DNA of 64,000 nucleotides, taken from Straminergon stramineum. Its lineage: Eukaryota > Streptophyta > Bryopsida > Hypnales > Calliergonaceae. The position numbers and the translations under genes are program-made. Under the pieces are notes generated by a model. It was given only the letters and a program-made list of their open reading frames with translations. It had not been told where the DNA came from and searched no databases. How positions within the stretch are numbered: the first letter of the stretch is position 1; each line of letters opens with the position of its first letter. Where the stretch lies: the NCBI GenBank assembly GCA_963920665.1, contig OY987265.1, positions 23,875,001 to 23,939,000 on the forward strand. Direction: 5' to 3'. Below, in pieces: positions 1 to 13,399 of this stretch.

Positions 1-1249
1 TATCTGTAGCACTAGAAAGCCAAAAAAAAGCTTGTTCTAATCAATGTCTAAATAGTATATAGCATCTAACTAGGGCAACAACTACAATGAGGTTGATGAT
101 CACTTCAACTAGAATACTAACTCTCTCTAGTTTTATATATCTTTGCAATGAAATTTTGTTCATTTGTATATGAAATAAAAATAAATAAACTCTATCCAAA
201 TTTTATCTTTGGATTACTAAACTAATGAAAGTTTGTTTCTTGCTAATAGGATTTACGAAGTTAATGATAATTTGCTAAGCTTGAATCTTTACAACAAAAT
301 TAATGTCTTTCAAAGGAATAAAACCTCTTCAAACAACAGGAAGGTACTAGTTAGTGAGAGATCAAGTACCTTAGTTACTCGTTTATAAGAAATTCGAAAT
401 CTCCAACCTCAGGAAGTTCAGAATCAAATATAAAAGCTCCAACTTCAAAACTCCAGTACATTAACTACATGTACTCCATAATTCCAATATCAAATGCTTC
501 GACTCATTCCCAAACAATGGAGGCCAAAAAGATAGAAGGAATTCCAAAGAGTTTAATTAACAGTGTTAATTGACCTTCTCATGCAAATTAGATATTTAAA
601 GTAACCGCCCACCCCAAGTAAGATATTTTGGGTGCTTTTCTATACCAATGAAAACACTTCACCAATATTAGTTGAAACTTTGAATATTCTCTAACAGCCA
701 TCCATTCTACTGATGGACTATTGGAAGTCACTCCCTAGAGCGGTGCTCTGAGGCTTCCTTCCATACTCATCGGTCAGTCAAGATTTTGTCCTGTAGTGTT
801 AATTCTACCCATCGGGTGGATATGTAAGTTGATCCTAAGTCTCCAATGTTTTCACAACACGCCGAGGCCCCACAACCTGCTCGCTACAAAACCTACCCAA
901 TTTTTTCAGACCTCCTGTTTGGCTTCAAGACTGCCTCCAACTAGTTCTCAAATCAGGACGACGACTCTAACGGAGACTCCTTATATCTTTGTCGTCATTG
1001 TCTTCTACACTCCCCGTCATCGCCTTTGTCTTCGGCGCTCTTTGTGGACTCCCATAGCACTCACTCTACGGCCATATACTATTGTTCACAAGGTATGGCT
1101 TTCACTACCCTGGCCATGCATTGTGAGCAACAATGTATGGCCACCATTCACTCTATAGGAAGAATCTAAATTTGAGTTGTCACTTGTAAGACATGAATGA
1201 GTCACCTCTGAACAAGTTACATTCCAAAAATTTTCATGATGTGAATATG
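1..1249. other. AT-rich stretch, no gene seen
   Basis: I see no coding region with recognisable protein features. A 120-codon open frame at 796-1158 has no family motif and sits in a stretch that itself folds: a segment reading gccatatactattgttcac near 1070 is roughly repeated in reverse near 1120 (gtgagcaacaatgtatggc). The motif recurs near 3.33 kb and 13.28 kb, so this is probably transposon-derived. Confidence 0.5.
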
Positions 1250-2400
1250 TATCATGGGTACTTCAAAATTCAATATTTCGGCAAGCATATCGTATGTCAC
1301 TAGTAAATATAAGATAGTTTCATCTCATCAATTAGTTTTTTTTACCTCTACAAATAGCCCTTGAATACTATTACCTATGCAAATTAAAAAGAAAATAAAA
1401 ATTCTCAAAAAGAGAATCTTAAATGTATCCCAAAATATGTTATATAAAACAAAAATAGTCCATTGAAAATTAGTTATATGAAGATTTATGATATCTTCTT
1501 TCCAAAGATTGATTATTAAATAATGTTTGAGATCATTGGTAGGTTCATTGATTTAGATGTCTTCTACTCTTCTAGTAGTCAATGGAAAATGTAATTCTTG
1601 TTGTTTTAATTGTATTTTGTTGTATATATATATGTTTTTCAAATTTAAACAAAAAATTGGTCTAGAAGAGATTTGTTTCACTTAATTGTATATCCTTGAC
1701 TCATGTGGATGTTATATTTGCAATCCAAAGAAGCCTATCGAAAATGTAGGCACTTCATTATATATGAGAATACATTGTCGATAATAAATGGGTTCAAGAA
1801 ATTTTCTAATAATGAACTTCTTTATGTATACTCTTTTGCTTTTTCCCTTTTGAAAGAAAAAAAGAAGTAAGACAAAATCCTAGTAAGGTCTTCATTTCGT
1901 TTTGAACTTGTTCCTTTAGAAACTAAAGCTTGTAGAGAGAAGGTTTTAGGAAACACTTCTAAGGGGCTTATCAAGATATCTAAAGCTATGTATTTAGTTT
2001 CAATATTGGGCATTTTGCTTTCAAAATCACAATAGGGACTTCATTTTATTTTTAAAACTTATTCTTATTCGCTTAAAGATTTAGGATTGTTGAGAGAGTG
2101 TTTTTCTAAAACACTTACAAGATACTTGTTAAGATCTTCTCTTTTTTGGGTTTAGGTTATTGAGCATTTCATTTTCAAAATCTTTGCAAGCACTTCATTC
2201 TTCTCAACACTTATACTTGTAATGTTAGAAATTTAGAGTTATCAAGAAAATGCTCTTCTAAACTGTTATAGGATGCCTATTATGATGTTCACTTCTTTGG
2301 GTTTAGAGTATTGAGAATTTTCCTTTTTGAAGTCTTCGCAAGTACTTCATTCTTTTCAACACTTGTGATATTTAGAGTTTAAGCCTTAAATGACATGAGG
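1250..2400 (+). repeat. Diverged direct repeat, copy 1, with internal ~150-bp units
   Basis: This stretch matches about 7,255-8,100 in the same orientation at several ordered anchors: a tagttatatgaagatttatgat block near 1480 against the one near 7495, and a tatatgagaatacattgtcgat block near 1760 against the one near 7790. From about 1,880 to 2,390 it also repeats itself about every 150 bases; a phrase close to cacttcattcttctcaacac recurs. Copy 2 lies directly before the transposase-like relic, so this may be the 5' part of a second copy of that transposon. Similarity was judged by eye and is clearly eroded. Confidence 0.5.
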
Positions 2401-3284
2401 GCTCCAATTTCAAATGATTTACAATTCCGTCCCTTTGCCTAAGCTAAAAGTAGTTGAATTCATCTCTAATAACTACTTATTTGTAGAAAAAGCTTGTTCT
2501 ACTCTAAATTTGTTGGAGTCATAATTTAATCTCAAATATTTTCAATCTTCATAATTGAAGAGTTTAAACATGATAAAATAATAACATGATATAATAATCA
2601 TACAATTGACTTAAATACAAAAGTGCATGTTTTTGATCACAACATACAACTTAGGCAAGGAACCTACTTCTTCAAAAGGCTTGGTTATGACTTTAAACAC
2701 ATGAATATTGTTGCCATCAACTATATTATTGTATAATTGAGATAATAACATCCCTTGAAGCAATCACAAGATGACATCTAAAAAAATCTAGATTACTAAC
2801 AAAAATACAAAATGACAATCTCAAGATAAGAAACAATGAAAAAAACAGAAGTTTGGTAAAGAATAGGTTATATAGATGATTTTAGATGGCTTAACACAAA
2901 ATTAGCAAAATAACCGAATAGCCACAAGAAATTCTTTAGGTTTTGATGATAGGAAGGAAGGTAATAAACATGACTCCAAATTAAACCTATAATGAAAAAT
3001 GATTAAAAATGATTAAATTTGTAATTTGTAATTTAGCAAAAAATCTTACTTCATTTCCAAAAAAAAGACAATTGCATTATCCAAAGTGTGTGCAAAGTCA
3101 CAAATTAAAGCAGATGATGGCAACCAAGATAGGTCGAAGATGGAGGAAGATGACAAATTACTTGCCTCGACATTATTAAATTCTACCTAGCAACCTAACG
3201 GACATAATTTTGAGTCGCTTGTCTAGTAACCAACTGCATATTCAAAGATCTCAACCCTGCGCCCAAATTGAATTTTTGGAACCC

Positions 3285-3400
3285 ATCCGCCCGATGCTCT
3301 CTCTCCACTTTAGAGTCCAGATTGTATGATGTAGTGGCCACATGCTATGCATGCCATACGTTGTTGTATAGAAAGATATTTGTCTTAGAAAATCACAGTG
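3285..3400 (+). repeat. Left copy of an inverted motif (partner at about 13.27 kb)
   Basis: The order of elements here (a gctctctctcc tract, ttagagtccag, a gtgatg-like word, gtggccaca, then cgttgttgtat and atttgtct) is repeated on the opposite strand at 13,265-13,365. The two copies bracket the transposase-like relic at 8.1-11.2 kb in inverted orientation, as terminal inverted repeats would. Identity is only moderate, and no target duplication was found. Confidence 0.35.
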
Positions 3401-4339
3401 GTCTTAGTTGCGACTAAAAATGATAAAGAATACAAGTAAACGTCTTCGTGTAAAATCTTAAATCTTGTTCGTTGAATCTTCTAAATTGACATGGAACTGC
3501 TCTTCATTGGCCTACACTAAAATGACTCTAAATGAATATAAAACTTAGGATAGGTGATAAAAAACCACAAGCATCCAATGGATAAAATGGGATGGCCAAA
3601 CCACAAGTTGAACTGTTGTTGTGATGAAGATATATACACCATATAAAACAATTATTTAGTATTGTGCTTGCTTAAGTTTGAATAAAAAACCTTAAAAGGG
3701 AAGAGATGAAAGTTAAAAAAAGGTGGGGTCGTGGTGAAAACCATGGTTTATATCAATGATGATGAATATTGGAGCTTCTTAATAAATTTTGGGTTTATTA
3801 CATCTTGTCACTAGTTGAAGGAGGGATAGGTAGTTGATTGGCTGCTGATTTTCTACTCTCACAAACAAGTGCCAAGTTGCAGATCACCTATAGTACTCAA
3901 CAGGCTCAATGGAATTCGAACTTGGATCGGTGGGGTAGTCTTCAACGAACTTTGACAGCCAACCAAGTTTGCGACTTGACAATCAATTGTTAATTGTTGA
4001 TAATTTTATACCTTCGGTTGTGATCATAGGACCCTATCTTAAGTTTTTCCTCTATCATTTATCTACTAAAAAAGGTTAGAATGAATTCGTTTGGTTGTAT
4101 TACAGAAAAAAAAAGGATAAAAACTATTTTACCTTTCTTTTATCTTGTTTTGATAAATTGTAGCTCACATAAGATGTTGAGTTGAAGTTATGGAGGAAAA
4201 AAAGAGTAGGCTAATAAGTGGAAAATAGTTCATATGGTTAAACATGGACTAATGTGTCTTTTTGGAAAGAGGATAAGGGGGGAGGGGCAGACTTTTCCTC
4301 CTTCGTAGTTGTTTTAATTGTGTTGTGTTGAGCAGTAGG

Positions 4340-6200
4340 TTTGATGAGCATTTAAAAAAGATTTACAAAAAATTTGTCTATGAAATTTTGAGAGATTTTT
4401 CTTCTTGTTGTTGTGGTTGTAAATAGTCTTCACTTGACCCATTTGGACTTAGTATGGAAAAGTTATGCTTGGATGAGTGAGAGAAGGTCAATTGCCGTAC
4501 GATTTTAAAGACAAAGATTTTGAATGCCTTTCATAGATTCTTTAGGAAATTTAAGGCTTTCAAATTTGGCATAGTTGTGTTTCAAGTGTTTTTCTCTTGA
4601 AAAAAATATAGCATGTTTAATTTGGAGTTAAAACATGGAAGATATGAGTCTCAAAATGAGGTAGTGTAGAGTTGTTGTTAGTTTTTTTTGGAGTCCTAAG
4701 TCTAGAGAGCCATGCAAGATGGAGAGTTTTAACTTTTGAGATGAAATTTGGAAATGTTATGTATGAAGACTTCTTCTTTCCAAAAAGTTATGACTTGAAG
4801 TATTTGGAGCTTTTATGATTAAGATACACTTTTAAAAGTGCATACATGATGAACTGCTATCTATTTTAAAGACAAGACTTTGATCAACCATGGCAGCTAG
4901 ATAATATCATTTTTTGATTTGAATTTTAGTGAAGTTACAAATCTTTGAGTTAGCTTTCCAGAAAGCTCTCACACTCCGTATTTGAAGTTTTTATGTGACT
5001 ATGGCACCTATTTGAGTGCTAACTACTTCACAAAGGGTTATACGACTTTTTTTTAAAGTGATATATGGTTTATGTTTCTTTATATATGGTATATGCGGAT
5101 ATGAGTATATTTTGAGATATACGTGTTATACATATATATACATATGAGTATGAATATAGTTTGAAATATATGTATTATACATGTGTGCATATATGAGTAT
5201 GAGTATACTTTAAAATACATGTTTTATGCATATATGTATATATGTATATGGGTATATTTTGTATTACATGTTTTCTACATGAATGTATATCCATTGACAT
5301 CCAACAAAACATGTATGTCTTGATCATATCTAGTTGCAGCTAGAAACCCAGAGTTTCCCAAAGCAAACTCTCTATATATGACACCACTCCTAAATTTCAA
5401 ACTCACGGTGACTAGCAATCATACCTCACCGTGGAAATAAAATAAATTTTAACTATATGAGCCATCAACTCCACTTTGTTACCATGACACAAATAATGCG
5501 AAGCAATGATTTGACCAATGCCGCTAGGAACAACAAAATTTATAAGTAAATTGAAAGCCCCAAACTACAATATACAAGTTTTCAAATTTCCCTCCAAATT
5601 CCAACTCCTTAAATGAATTTTGATTTGATGGCACCAAAGTTTTACAAGTCCAAGTGAAATGAGTGATAAATTTTTAGAAAGCTAACACATATTTCTATTC
5701 CTCCTCCAAATCTCAAATCAATCCAACACTTTGTCCAACTTCTATTGCTGCCCAAAGTTTTAGCCCTTAAATTTGAGGGCACAGACCCTTGTTCACTTCA
5801 GCACTCACAACTTGCTCATAACTCATTTGAACTTCAAATAAAATGAGTAATAGCTTCATGAAAATTTAACAAAATCTTCTTCACTCTTTCAAATTTTCAT
5901 TGCAAACAAAAAATTTGTCCATCTTCTATGATCAGTCAAAGTTATTAGTCTTCAATATATAAAACGACAGACCTTCTTCCACTCAAACTAATACAACTTT
6001 TGAATGTTAACTTCAATTTAAATAAATGCGATCATTTACAAAGACATCACTATGATACACAAATTTTCTAATTTTCATTCTAAAAATCGTAAAATACAAC
6101 ACACTATGACTCTTAAAACATTCAGGCCTTACAAATACAACAAAAAAGATGTTGAATAATGTCCCCCTTTTTCCTCTATCTTATCTTCTATTTTAATCAC
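4340..6200. mobile_element. Old inverted-repeat (foldback-like) element related to the 32.5-35.8 kb palindrome
   Basis: The left half (about 4.34-5.4 kb) carries spaced units built on tttggagtt...ttatga...agctttcca, about 170 bases apart (near 4620, 4790 and 4975). The right half (about 5.5-6.2 kb) carries the reverse-complement style of the same units (ctccaaattccaactcctt near 5585, ctccaaatctcaaatc near 5705, gaacttcaaataaaatgag near 5830). The segment at 5,325-5,390 (tctagttgcagctagaaacc...) is a diverged version of the inner end of the palindrome arms at 33.87-33.93 kb. It appears to be an older relative of that structure. Confidence 0.45.
5090..5290 (+). repeat. Tandem repeat, about 50 bp x 4, TA-rich
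   Basis: Four imperfect units start near 5,097, 5,144, 5,190 and 5,238. Each follows the pattern atatgagtat(g), then ttt(g/a)a(g/a)ata, then a tgttatac/tgcat block. The array lies inside the left half of the old inverted-repeat element. Confidence 0.6.
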
Positions 6201-6669
6201 ACAAGTCAAGGAGATTTAAACCTATATCTTAACTAGGTGGCTCCCCTATCATCCATTAGTCATCTATTTTGACCATAAAACTCATTCTACATCCTTATTT
6301 ACAAGATGAATCACTCCAAATTTATTAAAAAATAAACTATTTGTATATTTTCTCACTATAATTTCATACACACAAAATAAAATTTGAGAGTATTTTTAAA
6401 TACAAAATAAGTGAATTAAAATCTAACACATGTCTATTAAAGTTAAAAAATAGAGTTTCAAATGGAATATTATTCCATCTTTAAGAACTTGAGGATGCGT
6501 TTAATGGTAGTTACAAAATATTCTGTACAATCTACTTTAATTAAAGGATTAACTAGCCTTTCTAACCAACATTGGTAGTCACAACTACTTTTCACAAGCC
6601 TAACCATATAATAATATTGGTCAACATGAAGACCCTTAAAACACTATTTGAATGTCACTTCTCGACTTT

Positions 6670-6922
6670 TGAACTTATTACATCCAACCTACAACAAGGT
6701 CATCAGTGCTTGAGCATCGCATTGAACGTCTTCGTACCATTATTGCTCTATGTGAGGTTGTTTGGGTGGTCAAGAAGGCCCAAATTCATCTTATAGACTC
6801 TCATGTGGCAATATTAAACTTAATTGCAAAAGAAGTTGATCCAACAGTTTCAACAAACAAAATTCAAATTCAAACTTCGATTGAGGTTTTTCATCTTCAG
6901 ATTCAGAAAAAATCCCTATTTT
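6670..6922 (+). pseudogene. Possible short coding relic, unknown family
   Basis: An open frame reads an amphipathic, protein-like stretch (LEHRIERLRTIIALCEVVW, later HVAILNLIAKEVDPTV) and ends at a TGA at 6922-6924. No ATG start lies directly upstream; the frame begins with GTG. The composition is more protein-like than surrounding frames, so this may be a fragment of a transposon gene. I do not recognise the family. Confidence 0.25.
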
Positions 6923-7254
6923 GAAATACAAAATATCAAAGTCAAAAACAAAGAAAAATTATATCAACTTGATGAAGCTTTTCAATGATCTTTCCTCTTT
7001 ATAGTTTATTTGTCGAAAAGAAGGCGTCATCTTAAAGATACTTCAGTTTATATAATTATTTTTGCTAAATTATTCTAATTAAGTCCATCCCTAAAGTATA
7101 TAAATATGCATTTTTATAAAATGCTTACATTTACAATGCAACAATGCTATGACGAGTAGTATGTGCCCCCTTTGTACTAAAAAAACATACAATTTTTAGA
7201 AATTTGTTTGGCTAAACTTCTAGGAAGATCATCCTGTATTTCTATTTTACTATG

Positions 7255-8100
7255 TCATCTATGTAAATGCAATACTCGGAAAATCATGTAGAATGCAAAC
7301 ATGTAGTTTTGGTAAACATGCCATAGTCAATGATTTATCTTAAAAAGTAGTTTTATACTTTTATAAATGATCCTATAATATTAATGTTAATAATAATTAA
7401 AAGAACCAAAAAAATTAGTATAAGTAAAATTTAAAAAGTAGAACAAGAACTTATGCGCAAATATCGTATAAAAATAAGAAATCGTCCATTAACAATTAAT
7501 TTTATGAAGAATTATGATAGTTATCTTGGTTAACTTTCATTTTTAAATAAACATTCACATTAATGATAGGTTCATCAATATAAATATCTTTTACATTGCA
7601 CAAGTTTACATGAAGTATGGTTGTTGTCTTATATATTACATTTCATCATAGATATGTAAATTTTTGAAATTTTGCTTTAGAATTTGGACCAAGAGGCTAA
7701 AGATTACTTTCTTTCAATTACAAATGTCCCCTATGTTTAGAATGTCATTTTTACTATTCAAATCACCACATGATAAAAATAAAACCCATTATATATAGGC
7801 ATACATTGTCAATGGTAAATGGATTTAACAAACTTTGTTAATAGTGAAGTTCTTTATTTTTAAACTCTTCCATTTTTTGACTTTAGAAAAGAAAGAGGAA
7901 GGAAGACCAAACCCTAGTAGACATTTCATTTTCTTGTGAGTTTCTATATTTATTGGCTTAGAGGTCTAGGGTTGTAGATAGAGGATTATTCTAAAGACTT
8001 TGGGGATGGTTGTTTTGAGCTCTATTGCTATAAGTTTAAAGTATTGAATTTTTTTTTTCAAATACCGTGTACTACAATTTCTAAGTTATGGTTTAGGATT
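7255..8100 (+). repeat. Diverged direct repeat, copy 2
   Basis: This is the partner of about 1.25-2.4 kb in the same orientation, with ordered anchors near 7495, 7560 and 7790-7900. It directly precedes the transposase-like relic and is likely its 5' flank. Confidence 0.5.
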
Positions 8101-11100
8101 TTATCATGGAGGAAGTCAATGACTTTCATGAAGATGAATGTTGTTATTTTCTGATTTTATGGACAATCTAGAGTATGTATTGGGACTGGAAGACACACTT
8201 TATAAAGCTTATGAAGGTCATAGGTCTAAGTCTTCTACAACATTGGAAGACACATACTTTTATTTGTCAAATTTTGAATTTAGTTTTAGATCTGATGAAG
8301 ACATGGACCAAATGTAGAAAAGAGATGGTGGATGGAACTCAAACGTCATGACTATTGGCTTACCACATTTTGTAGATGAACCTTCAAAATTTTTTTTCGA
8401 TCATGTTTCAATAGACTCTTTACAAAGTTTGTTCAATTTACAATTGTAAGTAAAAATCTTATGATTGATTGCTTACAAAGGAAAGAATTTCCTACCTTTC
8501 ATGGGATTCATGAAGCAGATGGAAATTTTCGTCTACTTTTTACAAACTATAGAAGATTTATAGATGTCAACGGTGTTATTCACACTCAAGAATGTTGGGA
8601 GAAACTTTAGAAAAGTTTAAAGTTTGTAAAAACCATTGATGGAGTTGGCCTTTCACCTTTCAATGACATGAAACAAAGAGAAATTGCTCCTACTGAGAAT
8701 TTGTCATCTATAGTGTTGAATTTGCATGTTGATCTTTGTAATAAACATTTATCATTATATGCCATCGTTTCTACTAGAAGGAATAAATAGAGTACGAATG
8801 AAATGATTGGAAGGATTTCTCAATTTTATGTTGAAAATTGTATTAAATCTTGTTTAATTTGTTCAAAAACACAACTTTGGGATGAGGTTCATAAAGTTCC
8901 TTATGAAGTTTTTGATGACAAATTGAATGAGATATACAAAACTCACATTGTAGTATGTCATATTTTTTCAATCAATGGTTATAAAACATTATATGGTTAT
9001 CTATAATCATTTCTACAAAGGTGGAAAGAAAAGATCTCAAAATAGGAAAGAGAAGAAGAAGTTTCCATGTAGACATGTAAAAGACAGAAGAAGTTTATGA
9101 AATGCTATTGTGAGTTCCAAATGAAAATTATGGTGTCTCTTTGAAAAAAAATTATTCCAAGGAATAAGTTATATTCATAGAACCAATTATACTTATGCAT
9201 ACAAAACACAGTAGACATCATCCAAGTATAGAAGTTGACAAAAAGTTTCTACATATACATTTATTGGTTATTTCTTTTATAATAAAAAATTTGAAGTCTA
9301 TGATTTCTACATCTATTGTTGCATTAGTATTTGTTCAAGAAGAAACCAAGATGCATGCTATGGTTTCGGACTTGGAGTGTACAACCTATCAATTTTTCTT
9401 TATCCCATAAGAAATTGAACAAATTTTATACTTCATTCGATTGAATGGTAAATATTTTCTCTCTATTTTATTTTAAGTACATACTTTCATACCATTTTAT
9501 TACCTAAATTTTGATTATGTTTGTTTTTCATTGTCTATGTAGATGTTTGGAGAATTGATGATTGGAATGCTATAAATGTTTAAATCATTACACTTAAAAA
9601 ATAAGGGAAGGTAATTTTTTGTCAAAAGTAATCTCCAAAATACGAAGACTCTAAACAAAGATCATTTGTTGTTGTAATACAAGATGAATTTATGAGAACA
9701 AATGAAAAATAGTTTTCAAAAAGTAACTCCTGGGCATTTAATTTCACTTTTAAAACAAATTATCAAAACCTTTACATAGGACGATTGTTCTAAACCAAGA
9801 TAGATAAGATATGCCGATTTTTAATATATTATGTAGTAAAGATAAAAATATGTGTCATAAAATAATAACAATAGAATTTGCTTTAATACATGTTTTCTTC
9901 AACATAGAAGATATAAGACCATTAACATTCATTATTGATAAATATAAGACATCCATGAATGCTATATATCACGTTATAAATAATGATCTTCATAGTTAGA
10001 AAGATGAAAGATCTGGAGAAGAAAAAATTGTAGGGCATGTACTTTTAAATTGATTTCATGATTTAAAAACATGAAGTGAAAATCTTCTCAAATGTGTTCT
10101 TATACCGAAGAAAGATAAGATTTGGCAAAGCCTTCATATATTATCAAATAGTCTACAAGATTATCATTTTAAAGAGCATTTGAGAAAATTCTATACGGAT
10201 TTCAAGCACATTCTTGATGTAGAAGAGTACATGAAATTTGAATGTACAGATAGTAATGTACTTTAGAAAACAATGTGGCCCAAATATGGAAGAGCATTTT
10301 CATATGATGAAGTAGATATTACAAATCATGTAGAGTGACATTGGGAGTGAATAAAATACATTCTACTATAAAGGAAAGTGAACCAACGAATTCAAAATTT
10401 AATTGTTACCATCATCAAAAGTGCAGTAAATAAAAGTCGCATTGGAGGGCCTACTCTAGTAGACTACTTTTAATGTAATTGATGTCTATTTTTAGTATTT
10501 TAAAGTGAAATGTAAATGTAAATTGTTATTGAATGATATTGAAGATTTTTTTTAATATAGATGATTTAAAGAGGTTTCCAAGAAGAAAAAATGATGAAAT
10601 ACATTGACATCATCTTGCAAGTACAAAGAGACTTTTTCAAAAGTACGAAATTGTATAGGAAGAATGGAAGATGTCCTTGAGGTCGTGGAAGTAAAACACA
10701 TGTTATTTCGTATTGCAAGTGAATTTGCTCTAAATACTAAATACATTGTATCATTTAGTGCTCATTTTTGCGAGTGTAGTTCTTCATTACCAATATGCAA
10801 GCATATTCTTGTAGTTGAATTGATAATAAAAAAATATTATCAATACTTGAATGATGAAGAACCTAAATCTTTTGTTGCAACAATAGAACTTACAATTGTT
10901 CAAACATATTTATAAGATGTTGATGATAACAAAGACTTTGTGAATGAGGCTTTCCCAAACAATGGTGAGGCTTGAGAGTTGTTACAAATTAGATGTGAAG
11001 TGAAATTTGCATACTTCAAAAGTTGAAATCAAATATGGAAAAATATGAAGACAAAAAAATAAAGTATGAAATTGATGTCATAAAGGAGTATATAAATTCA

Positions 11101-11220
11101 GTCACAGAGCCTCTTACATTTGAAAGGCCTTCTCCCTTTTTACTCCCATCAAAAAATTCTATATTATTTGTTCAAGAGAATGTATAACGTACAAAAATGG
11201 GAGATCGTAAGATTTTAAAG
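8100..11220 (+). pseudogene. Decayed transposase-like gene with a SWIM zinc motif
   Basis: Protein-like segments occur in changing frames on the + strand, broken by stops and frameshifts. Near 8,461-8,610 a frame reads HEADGNFRLLFTNYRRF. 8,803-9,006 reads ISQFYVENCIKSCLICSKTQ, resembling the H2C2-like zinc-binding segment of integrase-type transposases. 9,195-9,410 is another open block. 9,811-10,490 contains readable pieces such as INNDLHS and RKFYTDFKHILD. 10,604-10,915 ends with FCECSSSLPICKHIL, which fits CxC-x6-CxH, the SWIM zinc-finger pattern seen in MuDR/MULE and FAR1-type proteins. The combination suggests a SWIM-containing DNA-transposon or domesticated-transposase family. The exact superfamily is not certain, and no intact frame survives. 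Confidence 0.55.
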
Positions 11221-12795
11221 AAGGAAGACATTATGGAAGAAGGTGTGAGTTTACTTTTAGGACAACTATGAACTCTGGTAAAACCTCCAAATTACAAACT
11301 AATTTCTACTTCAAAATGGAAAAGAATTATTTTTTCAAAAATTCAAAAAGTAGTTTATCATGCATGTTTTACAAGAAGTATAATTAAAAAGAAGGACACC
11401 ATAATGTTTGTCGTAAGTGTGATAGACATTTGAATTGTATTTGAAGCAAAATATATAGTTAGTAGAAGATATTAATGTATTTGGTGCTTTCATATTAATA
11501 TATATTTTGCATTATTTTTTTGAAAGATCATTGAATTATTGCATACTAAGCTTTATGCCTTTATGTTCACATCTAAAAGATTTATATAAATTCAAATAGT
11601 ATACAAAAATAATGCAACTACATAGAAGAGACTAAGAAAACCATAAACAATAAATGATATACTTATATTTCATTAATTATAAAAAAAATTGTAGTATTAG
11701 TGAAGACATATCATTATGACTATAAAGTCTCTACTTTTTACCCTTCCCTTTGCCTTTGCCTTGGAACTTAGGTTTAGGTTTAAATTTAATCTTCCCAATG
11801 CATTTAGATTTAGATGAACTTTGACTTCATTATTCAATTATTGAAGGTTCTTCCTCTTCAATAATCATATTCTTCGTGGCTCTTTTTTGAAGACAATTCT
11901 ACATTTGTTTAGTCTTCAAAGGATGAAGAAGTTTTCACTTTTCCATCCACTTGATCTTCCTATCTTTTTTTCATATGCTCTCATTTTCATACAAAGTATT
12001 TATTTAGTAGAAGTTATTTGCTTCAAGTAAATAAATGAGATGAGATGCTCTTCTATACTCATAAGTGTTCCAATCCTCATGTACAAAATTTCATATTGAA
12101 AAAATATAAAGAATTGAAAATGAAATGAATGAATACAAATTTAAAGTAGGTAAGAAAGGAGAAATGACACGAGAAGAATTGATATTAAGAACCACATACA
12201 TTGCATTAAACAAACTCAAACACATAATTCATTAATAAAAGAAAAATACTAGGAAATTAAACATTACCTTCAAAATAGATTTGCACTCCCTGTACTTTTC
12301 TTTCTTCTTCCACATTACCTTTGATGGAATCCAAATAGTCTTATAAGTTACACTTGATGTACGAAACATAAAAATTGAGAGAATTTATAAGAATGGGACT
12401 CAAGAATTTGTAGTCTTTCATCCAAAATATTTTCAAATCATTGAGAAATCCACTCTCCATAGCCCTCACTAAAAGAGAGGATTCCACTTCCTTCTTTATG
12501 TGAGTGGGATGAAGTATTCTTATTCTCTCTTTCTCTCAAATTTAGAGTGGATACTCTCTCTTATCTTTCTTTTAGCATTTGCTTCAGCATTCTTCTTATT
12601 TTCTTTCCTTTCTAGCCTTCTTTGCTTCTTTGGTACATTCATCTCATTTCCAAACCCTCTTTCTCTTGGGGTCTATAACAACACAAATGATGAATTAAAC
12701 CTCAAGATCACACAAATCTTCAAAGTAATATTTACATAAATTTAAAATATGAAAATTAAATTAAAAACATACCAAAAAATTCTATCAATGTTCTC
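11221..12795. other. AT-rich stretch with possible minus-strand coding relic
   Basis: No intact gene. On the minus strand around 11,735-11,830 a lysine/glycine-rich reading (KGKGKGKK-like) appears, possibly the tail of a decayed transposon protein. A 79-codon frame at 12,500-12,739 (+) is hydrophobic but has no family motif. Confidence 0.3.
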
Positions 12796-13130
12796 CAAAG
12801 ACAATGCTCCCAAACCTACTAACTTCAAAATTCTCTAAACTTACAAAACTTAAAATCCACAAATCACTAAACTTCAAGCTCAACAAAACCCCAATACCTC
12901 AAGCTTACAAAATTCCAAATCTCAAGTCCACACAAATTGAACACTTAAAATTTAAACTTAAAATAAACACAAAAACCTTCAAATGCTCTCAAAAGCAATA
13001 TACTCTACAAACCCTAAACCTCAAGTTCAATTAACTCTAAAACCTCAAATTCGATGAATTCCAAACACTCAAACTCACAAAATCTCTAAATCTTAAATTC
13101 ACACAATTTCAACACCTTCTATTGCAGCTT
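12796..13130 (+). repeat. Degenerate short tandem repeats (~30-40 bp)
   Basis: Words like ctcaagct(t/c)acaaaattcc and aaacctcaa recur every 30-40 bases through the stretch, giving a long stop-poor frame (12,804-13,034) with no protein character. Confidence 0.45.
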
Positions 13131-13264
13131 AAAAACAAAAAAAATCCCACTAGAAATGCTTTAAAAAATTCACTATACTTTAAAAACTTTAACTCTCACT
13201 TAGAATCCTTAACTCAAACATAGGACATAACCACATACTTTTTGCCATAGCATATGACATAGAC

Positions 13265-13365
13265 AAAGGTAGCCATACATTGTCGTGGTCAGTGTATGGC
13301 CACCACATCACACATCCTAGACTCTGAACTAGAGAGAGAGTCTTGTGAGTGTTCTAAACTCTACC
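13265..13365 (-). repeat. Right copy of the inverted motif (partner at about 3.29 kb)
   Basis: Read on the minus strand, the order is ctctctctct, cagagtctagg, tgtgatgtggtggccatac and acaatgtatggc, parallel to 3,285-3,400. Together the two could be eroded ends of the element carrying the SWIM-type relic. Confidence 0.35.
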
Positions 13366-13399
13366 CTCTGAGTTAAAATGTGCATGGGGATTCTAGTGT

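Noticed and set aside
796..1158. 120-codon frame on +
   Set aside because: It overlaps a self-complementary repeat and reads as low-complexity Pro/Thr-rich sequence without a motif.
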